A DNA stretch of 26,120 bases from a virus, in the IMG/VR virus record IMGVR_UViG_3300008267_000452, positions 1 to 26,120 of that record; one strand, written 5' to 3'. A program made the position numbers and the translations under genes. The notes under the pieces are model-generated. The model did not search any database, was not told where the DNA came from, and saw only the letters and a program-made list of their open reading frames with translations. This document shows positions 22,532 through 26,120 of the stretch, piece after piece (position 1 is the stretch's first letter; the number at the start of each line of letters is the position of its first letter).

Positions 22532-23199
22532 TGCATTTTGTGTTTAAAATCTTTCCAATAGTTTATCAGTGTAATCACTTCCTGTTTTAAATAAGGAAGA
22601 TCATACTGCACAACATCCAGTACAATAGGATCACCATTAGTATCACAAGCTGTGATGGGGTTGTCAAACTTATCCCTACCAGCTTCTTCAAAGATGATGT
22701 GATGAATGGTGAGTTTCCCAGGAGACAAGCGAGGGTTATGCTTGAGAATCATGTAGAGATAGAGACTGAGCTGCAATTCTGACTGACCGCAGAGTCCTGC
22801 AGATTTTAAATATACAAGATGCTCAGGGTAAATGCCTTCTTTTAACTTTTGTTCAGGAGCATGTTTAATACCATCCTGTTCAATAGGTTTAAAGATGGGT
22901 ACTGTCACCCCTTCTCTCTCAATAGTATTTAGTCCACAGATGTCTGCTTCACGCTGAGCATGATACCATGTACCAAGATCAGTGGCTCTGTTAGACTCAG
23001 CTTTCCAGGCTGCTTTGATTTCTTCAGGTGTCATTCCATACCACTTACTCTTCTTACTTTTAGAAGACTTAGTAGCTATGGTGTCTGCATCAAAGGGTTG
23101 TTTAAACTTGGATATGAAACTTGTAACACTGGTCCAATCTATAACATCTTCACCTATTGATACATACTGATGCTTCTCTGGTTTAAATATTAATGACAT
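22528..23199 (-). CDS. PD-(D/E)XK nuclease-like protein, catalytic core apparently deleted
   Basis: 223 residues. The front half fits Cas4/PDDEXK_1-like phage nucleases: SVTSFISKFKQPFD (24-37), a GTWYHAQRE motif (76-84, the conserved helix with H80), and YPEHLVY (124-130, acidic residue E126). In homologues as I remember them, 'aGqaD...' comes next, followed by a segment of some 50 residues with the D-x-K catalytic strand, then 'YALQLSLYxYMILKHNP'. Here GQSE (138-141) joins straight onto LQLSLYLYMILKHNP, so the core strand with its Asp and (D/E)xK is missing while the frame stays open. The rest (GKLTIHHIIFEE, LPYLKQEV) is intact. It is therefore probably catalytically dead, or retained for DNA or protein binding. 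Family call from memory. Confidence 0.7.
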   Translation of the reverse strand: MSLIFKPEKHQYVSIGEDVIDWTSVTSFISKFKQPFDADTIATKSSKSKKSKWYGMTPEEIKAAWKAESNRATDLGTWYHAQREADICGLNTIEREGVTVPIFKPIEQDGIKHAPEQKLKEGIYPEHLVYLKSAGLCGQSELQLSLYLYMILKHNPRLSPGKLTIHHIIFEEAGRDKFDNPITACDTNGDPIVLDVVQYDLPYLKQEVITLINYWKDFKHKMQ

Positions 23200-23534
23200 T
23201 AGAGTCCTAGTTTTTCGTTTAATAAGTTTTCCTCTTCTTCTGAAAGCTCAGCTTTCCAATATTTAAATGGACATTCAGAAGAAAGAGCTCTTGTCTTTAG
23301 GGAAAGACTACATCCACATCCACCATTTCTCTCATCACAACAAGGCTGTGTCCCTGGAACCATACAACCTTCACCTGTTTCATCATAACACTTAGAAGGA
23401 CAATTCTTACAAATAAACATTCTGTATTCTGCTACAGCTTCTACATCTTCACGTTTAAATATAGAGTTGGCAATTCCCTCAAGAATCTGACCCTTGTGCT
23501 TCCAGATTTTAAAAATATTAGCTCCCAGGTTCAT
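23199..23534 (-). CDS. Cys-rich metal-binding-like phage protein (111 aa)
   Basis: 111 residues. An N-terminal helix is followed by nine Cys: C42, C45, C49, C57, C65, C66, C73, C75, C88, including CKNCPSKC, PCC and GGCGC, then ECPFKYW and an acidic helical tail. The order 'iCknCp...GC.v....CC....GGCGC.l..Kt.....CPf.kW' recalls small zinc-binding proteins common in Bacteroidota phages. Two zinc sites, or disulphides, are possible. It overlaps the upstream IHF-like gene by 17 bp and shares a stop/start with the next gene. Confidence 0.65.
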   Translation of the reverse strand: MNLGANIFKIWKHKGQILEGIANSIFKREDVEAVAEYRMFICKNCPSKCYDETGEGCMVPGTQPCCDERNGGCGCSLSLKTRALSSECPFKYWKAELSEEEENLLNEKLGL

Positions 23535-23895
23535 TGTTAAATCTTTTATTTATTACTACTCTTCTTCTTTGTTTTTCTTCCAGTATTAGCTCCACCATAT
23601 TCTTCATCATCTCTATCTTCCTTGCCACCTGTAACTTAATCTCATACTGTTTAATATCAGTGTCAGACAGCTTGTTAGTGTAATTATTAAGCTTGTCTAT
23701 TTGATTGTGCAGAGCTCTTTCTTTTATATAGAAAGTACCAAGATTCTCCACTTGAACATTCACTGTTTCAAGACTTGTCAGCTTTTGTCGTAGTGTTTTA
23801 TAATAAAAAGCTACAACAGCCTGCACTTCCTCAACAGGTCTGTCCATCTCCATTGCAAAACTTGGTAACAAGTCTCTAACCTTCAGGGGTCTCAA
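23518..23895 (-). CDS. IHF/HU-like DNA-binding protein
   Basis: 125 residues. Residues 5-62 match the HU/IHF plan: two helices (VRDLLPSFAMEM, VEEVQAVVAFYYKTLRQKL) then strands ending in VENLGTFYIKER (49-60), the counterpart of the GxGxF/R element that leads into the DNA-binding arm. The arm and second half are replaced by a long Lys/Arg-rich helix (KLQVARKIEMMKNMVELILE, then KQRRRVVINKR). IHF-like proteins of this kind are known in crAss-like phages. It would bend DNA, perhaps during packaging or transcription. It overlaps genes on both sides. Confidence 0.65.
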   Translation of the reverse strand: MRPLKVRDLLPSFAMEMDRPVEEVQAVVAFYYKTLRQKLTSLETVNVQVENLGTFYIKERALHNQIDKLNNYTNKLSDTDIKQYEIKLQVARKIEMMKNMVELILEEKQRRRVVINKRFNNEPGS

Positions 23896-24247
23896 CAGCT
23901 ATAAATTTATAGTCAAGAAATATGTTTCCCTTAGTCTGAATCTTTAAGTTGGGATTGATAGAAATTTTTTTCTTACTCTTTCCTTCCTTAATAACTAAGT
24001 CAAACTTTTCTGCCTTTCCAATAGTGTTCCTCACTGTTTGAGCACTCTTGAAAAGATTTTGTGTGGCAGCTTTCTGACAAAAAGAATTTAGCTCCTGCTC
24101 CCCAGCAATAGCTAAGAAAGACAGACAGTCCACCTCAGACGAGCTGAGTGTGATCCCAGACAAGAAACAATGTGTGATTATCTGGAACCGCACTGCAGCA
24201 AGTCCATTGATTTTTGCTTTTTTCTCTACATGATTTACAACAGCCAT
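23876..24247 (-). CDS. Winged-helix-like phage protein (123 aa)
   Basis: 123 residues, basic. Residues 33-98 look like a winged helix: a helix (SSSEVDCLSFLAIAG), a second with FCQKA, then a probable recognition helix (FKSAQTVRNTIGKAEKFDLV) followed by a hairpin wing (VIKEGKSKKKISIN). The same phrase pattern 'SaqtVRN.i.KaEk..LviKeGk.kK.I.iNP' occurs in proteins of crAss-like phages, from memory. It could be a transcription regulator or a packaging accessory (a small-terminase-like role is possible because it is a DNA-binding candidate upstream of terL). It overlaps the IHF-like gene by 20 bp. Confidence 0.6.
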   Translation of the reverse strand: MAVVNHVEKKAKINGLAAVRFQIITHCFLSGITLSSSEVDCLSFLAIAGEQELNSFCQKAATQNLFKSAQTVRNTIGKAEKFDLVIKEGKSKKKISINPNLKIQTKGNIFLDYKFIAVETPEG

Positions 24248-24249
24248 GA

Positions 24250-24516
24250 CTATTCAGTAGGTTTTTCTCTTTTTAACTTGCGTCCAACTGCTGGTTCCTG
24301 GTCTTCTTCAAAGTCAGGTTCTGTAGGTTGTTCTTTAGGATTGGTGAGCTGAGCAATAAAGACAAGGGCTTTCAGCTCTTCAGCTCTACCTACAGCAATC
24401 TGAGTGTTGAAAGTCTGAAGTTCAGCTCTCAGTTTAGCAATCTCTAACGACTCAGTGAGATAGGCAACCAGCTCTTCTTTAGTTGGTTGTCTGTCCAGTG
24501 TTTCTTCTGTTGACAT
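24250..24516 (-). CDS. Small coiled-coil protein (88 aa)
   Basis: 88 residues, acidic. 'PTKEELVAYLTESLEIAKLRAELQ' through 'NTQIAVGRAEELKALVFIAQL' (about 11-56) is one long helix likely to self-associate; the end is Pro/Glu-rich and disordered. The phrase 'EIAKLRAELQ..NT.IAV.RAEEL' is familiar from crAss-like phages as a small conserved protein of unknown role. The leader has AAAAACCAATAACA just before the ATG. It begins 2 bp after the stop of the upstream gene. Confidence 0.65.
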   Translation of the reverse strand: MSTEETLDRQPTKEELVAYLTESLEIAKLRAELQTFNTQIAVGRAEELKALVFIAQLTNPKEQPTEPDFEEDQEPAVGRKLKREKPTE

Positions 24517-24518
24517 TG

Positions 24519-24776
24519 TTATTGGTTTTTATAATTAAGAAATATTTCTTTGAACTCAAGATAGGGGGTATCAATAATATAAGTGTCCCCATCAATACAA
24601 TAAAGTGTAGTGCAATTATATAAAGGCTCGGTCTCATCATCTGAGGTTAGCTTAATAGCATAGGCATAGTCTAGCTCTACACAGAAAGCCATCCATCTAC
24701 CAGGGTCTGTTATTCCAAGAGATTCTACTGTAGACATGTCCATTGTCCTACAGTTTACATTGCACTCATGTATCAT
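24519..24776 (-). CDS. Small protein, first gene of the late unit (85 aa)
   Basis: 85 residues from the ATG at 24776 (MIHECNVNCRTM). A longer frame from a TTG at 24818 is possible, but that codon lies inside the candidate promoter (24807-24824), so the downstream ATG is preferred. The protein is acidic, with five Cys, and has beta-like segments (WMAFCVELDYAYAIKL, DTYIIDTPYLEF). No family recognised. It is the first gene of the left-pointing transcription unit that includes the packaging genes. Confidence 0.6.
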   Translation of the reverse strand: MIHECNVNCRTMDMSTVESLGITDPGRWMAFCVELDYAYAIKLTSDDETEPLYNCTTLYCIDGDTYIIDTPYLEFKEIFLNYKNQ

Positions 24777-24806
24777 TGGTTTCTTGAGACGGGGGTTGTT
24801 TAACCG

Positions 24807-24824
24807 CCTACAGTACAAATATAC
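24807..24824 (-). promoter_or_regulatory. Candidate phage late promoter
   Basis: Minus-strand sequence GTATATTTGTACTGTAGG, the fourth copy of the GTATATT...TAYTG motif. It lies 30 bp before the 85-residue gene and about 55 bp after a terminator on the same strand. It would drive the unit that includes the tRNAs, terminase and portal. Confidence 0.6.
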
Positions 24825-24879
24825 TTAATAAGTTTAAACTACAAAAATTTATTTTTAAACTTAAACTGGGGATGTTTAT

Positions 24880-24913
24880 AAAAAGAAACCCCCGTCCTAG
24901 ATAGGACAGGGGG
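24880..24913 (-). terminator. Strong hairpin terminator on the minus strand
   Basis: A CCCCC-GTCCTA stem with a 2-nt turn and TAGGAC-A-GGGGG (11 bp, one bulge) is followed on the minus strand by TTTCTTTTT. On the plus strand no U-run follows. There is no obvious minus-strand gene upstream of it in the window, so it either ends a noncoding transcript or insulates the late unit. Confidence 0.75.
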
Positions 24914-25086
24914 ACACACAATGACACATTAAAAGAAAGCATATTAGTAAAAGTAATAGATATATTTTCCCCTACCCAGAAACCTCTCAGTTAATAACTT
25001 CACCAGAGCTGTACGTCAGACTAAGTCCTACACCCAATGGAACCTAAAACCCCTGTTAATTCAGGACACTCATTACCTAATGTGTT
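24914..25086. other. Noncoding C-rich stretch
   Basis: With the promoter and terminator on its left, this makes about 310 bp without a gene. The plus strand is rich in CC and CCC runs and clearly different in base bias from the coding DNA to the left. I see no promoter motif, no tRNA and no strong stem here. Confidence 0.5.
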
Positions 25087-25512
25087 ATGGTTCCAACCTC
25101 TAGCTTATATATTAACCATTTGCACACCTATTGGGGACACCTCAGAGACTATGTAAAAATGCTGTCTCCTACTACCCAACTTCTGATCCCCTACTTGATT
25201 ACCTCAGGGACGCTCATCTTGGAGGAAGGATGTTACTACAAATATAAGACAAAAGTCTTGTGGTTTGTAAAAAATTTTTTTACCCCAAAAAAATGGTCTG
25301 TGTTTGAGGATGTGAGGACTTGTATATTAAATGACCCCCAGCCTCTGACAGACTTGGGGCTACCCCCTGGGTCTGCAGGCAGGCTTGTCTGTACGGTCAG
25401 CAAAAAAAGTTTTTTCTACACAGGGAAAGACAAGCTTCCATCCTGTCTGAGTTGCAAGTCTTCGTACCTCAGACTTGACAACTCATCCAGAACTCCTTTG
25501 GTATCTTGCTGA
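25087..25512 (+). CDS. Doubtful plus-strand ORF (141 aa)
   Basis: 141 codons from an ATG at 25087, on the opposite strand to the late genes. The translation has a hydrophobic stretch (QLLIPYLITSGTLILEEG), a basic aromatic part (KVLWFVKNFFTPKKWSVFED) and a Cys pair near the end (CLSCK). Arguments for: length, strand shared with the small membrane gene to the right, and moderate hydrophobic patterning. Arguments against: no ribosome-binding signal or A-rich leader, C-rich base usage unlike other genes here, and embedded inverted repeats (CCCC...GGGG near 25335-25360, AAAAAATTTTTT near 25269). It may be part of a noncoding RNA region instead. Confidence 0.35.
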   Translation: MVPTSSLYINHLHTYWGHLRDYVKMLSPTTQLLIPYLITSGTLILEEGCYYKYKTKVLWFVKNFFTPKKWSVFEDVRTCILNDPQPLTDLGLPPGSAGRLVCTVSKKSFFYTGKDKLPSCLSCKSSYLRLDNSSRTPLVSC

Positions 25513-25562
25513 GGATGGATGTCTATTGTATTGTATATCTTGTATGTATCCTTTAGAAGATT

Positions 25563-25683
25563 GGTAGGAGATCGGAGCGTAAGCAGACTCTACCACAGCA
25601 GGAGCAGGTTGCTCCAGGGTCTAGAGATGCTCATGCACACAGGATGAAGCCTGTTAAGAGTCTCTAGACCTGCTGTATTTTTT
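25563..25683 (+). ncRNA. Candidate structured small RNA with three-way junction and U-run end
   Basis: Plus strand. First a hairpin, GGTAG(G)AG with CTCTACC (25563-25594). Directly after it, ACAGCA (25595-25600) pairs with TGCTGT (25671-25676) and encloses two arms: GGAGCA/TGCTCC around GGT (25601-25615), and GGTCTAGAGA/TCTCTAGACC (25618-25670) containing an inner ACAGG/CCTGT hairpin. The closing strand is followed at once by ATTTTTT. The result is a compact multi-branched RNA of about 120 nt with an intrinsic-terminator-like end. It does not fit a tRNA, tmRNA or any riboswitch I know. RNA production and start site are inferred. Confidence 0.6.
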
Positions 25684-25892
25684 CACTCTTTATTCTAATC
25701 TAGGAGAAGTTATTATCCTCCAGGTTAGACAGGGCTTATGCTGTAACAGCCCTGACACACATGTAACAACGCGCTAAGGACAACCTTACCCCAAGCTTCA
25801 GCAACTTGGGTTATAGTCCGCAAACTTGGGAGCTGGCTTGGTAGGCGAACTGCTCCCCTATTTTGTTTTCTTAACCCTCTAAATAGTTCACA
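25684..25892 (+). other. Gene-free leader with serial hairpins before the small membrane gene
   Basis: No reading frame of use. Plus-strand stems include CAGGGC/GCCCTG (about 25729-25753), AAGG/CCTT, CCCAAG/CTTGGG (about 25791-25811) and GGGAGC/GCTCCC (about 25828-25857), the last followed by CTATTTTGTTTTC. Together with the RNA to its left this makes about 380 bp without a gene between the doubtful ORF and the membrane gene. It may be a long structured 5' region or further small RNAs. Confidence 0.5.
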
Positions 25893-26066
25893 ATGAACAA
25901 GATAGAAAAGATCTTCACTGCTGTTGTAGTAACAATGGTAGTGATAATATTTGTCCTAGCCTATAATATCCCTGGGACAAATAAGACAGTGCTATGGTGT
26001 CTGTTTCTACCGCTAGTAATAGCAAGGACATACAGAGCAATACTGTTAATGAGAACCAAGGACTAA
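25893..26066 (+). CDS. Small two-helix membrane protein (57 aa)
   Basis: An ATG at 25893 opens a 57-codon frame ending in TAA. After a charged start (MNKIEKIF) come a hydrophobic helix (TAVVVTMVVIIFVLAYNI), a short polar turn (PGTNKT), a second hydrophobic helix (VLWCLFLPLVIA) and a basic end (RTYRAILLMRTKD). It should sit in the inner membrane. Such small proteins near the late region of phages can be holins, spanins or superinfection-exclusion proteins, but nothing specific identifies this one and no endolysin is beside it. A terminator follows, so it closes a plus-strand unit. Confidence 0.65.
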   Translation: MNKIEKIFTAVVVTMVVIIFVLAYNIPGTNKTVLWCLFLPLVIARTYRAILLMRTKD

Positions 26067-26108
26067 AGTCTTGGTTCTCAGTCCTTTAGGACATTGATAT
26101 TTTTTTTC
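26051..26108 (+). terminator. Tandem hairpins and T-run after the membrane gene
   Basis: GAGAACCAAG...TTGGTTCTC forms a long stem that includes the stop codon (26051-26079). A second hairpin, GTCC-TTTA-GGAC (26081-26092), is followed 7 nt on by a run of eight T. Confidence 0.65.
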
Positions 26109-26120
26109 TTAATCCATAAA

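Noticed and set aside
24777-24818. N-terminal extension of the 85-residue protein from a TTG at 24818
   Set aside because: The TTG and following codons lie in the promoter motif, so the transcript would start at or after them.
11614-25490. Shared 13-mer CTTGACAACTCAT near 11621 and 25478
   Set aside because: A few 13-base matches are expected by chance in 26 kb of skewed composition, and the flanks do not extend it.
1-26120. CRISPR array, insertion sequence, integrase or attachment site
   Set aside because: I saw no regularly spaced direct repeats, transposase or recombinase frames, or flanking repeats anywhere in the window.
1-26120. Stop-codon reassignment, as in some Bacteroidota megaphages
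   Set aside because: The genes whose ends I inspected stop at TAA or TGA, and none needs an internal stop codon to be read as an amino acid, so the standard bacterial code suffices.

Overview
The window looks like the late (virion structure and DNA packaging) region of a large tailed DNA phage that infects a member of the Bacteroidota. The sequence support for this is: a complete set of large terminase, portal, scaffold-like and major capsid genes in that order; tail and appendage genes downstream; AT-rich DNA with tightly packed or overlapping genes; A-rich leaders before start codons instead of clear Shine-Dalgarno sites; and tail-fibre modules of a kind common in Bacteroidota phages. Gene content (IHF-like protein, winged-helix-like protein, PD-(D/E)XK-like protein, a small coiled-coil protein, terminase, portal, capsid) resembles crAss-like and other large Bacteroidota phages, but I cannot place it in a named group. 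No integrase or other lysogeny gene is seen.

Layout, read along the minus strand from right to left. At 24.8-21.25 kb is a block of small accessory genes, several Cys-rich or DNA-binding. Two tRNA genes follow (21.25-21.06 kb): an ordinary tRNA-Cys and a very unusual tRNA with an Asp anticodon and a 50-nt variable region. Then come a small protein, the large terminase (20.8-18.6), a tiny ORF, the portal (18.5-15.75), an acidic scaffold-like protein, and the major capsid protein (14.3-12.7, with its own terminator). Next is a run of small proteins including a remarkable cluster of short Lys-rich proteins (10.56-8.98), a head-tail connector-like protein, a complete ferritin (8.28-7.69), and an abundant-looking structural/tail-tube candidate (7.65-6.32) ending in a strong terminator. 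After a new promoter come three small tail/appendage genes and a 1126-residue tail fibre (5.0-1.6), a structured 375-bp gap, a 53-residue protein, and the front part of a Cys-rich structural gene that runs off the left edge and has no usable start codon.

Four copies of an 18-bp motif (GTATATT followed by TAYTG) lie just upstream of four gene groups, two of them directly after a terminator. They divide the minus strand into four plausible late transcription units. A second recurring element, ATAAACCAAYAAAA, sits just before several start codons.

The last 1.2 kb is different. The strand switches to plus, coding density falls, and the DNA is full of stem-loops, including a multi-branched RNA with a U-run end (25563-25683). 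A doubtful 141-residue ORF and a convincing small two-helix membrane protein lie on the plus strand.

Most striking are the ferritin with all six ferroxidase ligands inside the virion assembly cluster, the Asp-anticodon tRNA with a giant variable arm, the cluster of small basic proteins sharing a Gly-Gly-x-Val/Lys-rich tail, a PD-(D/E)XK-like gene that seems to have lost its catalytic core in frame, and the structured noncoding RNAs.
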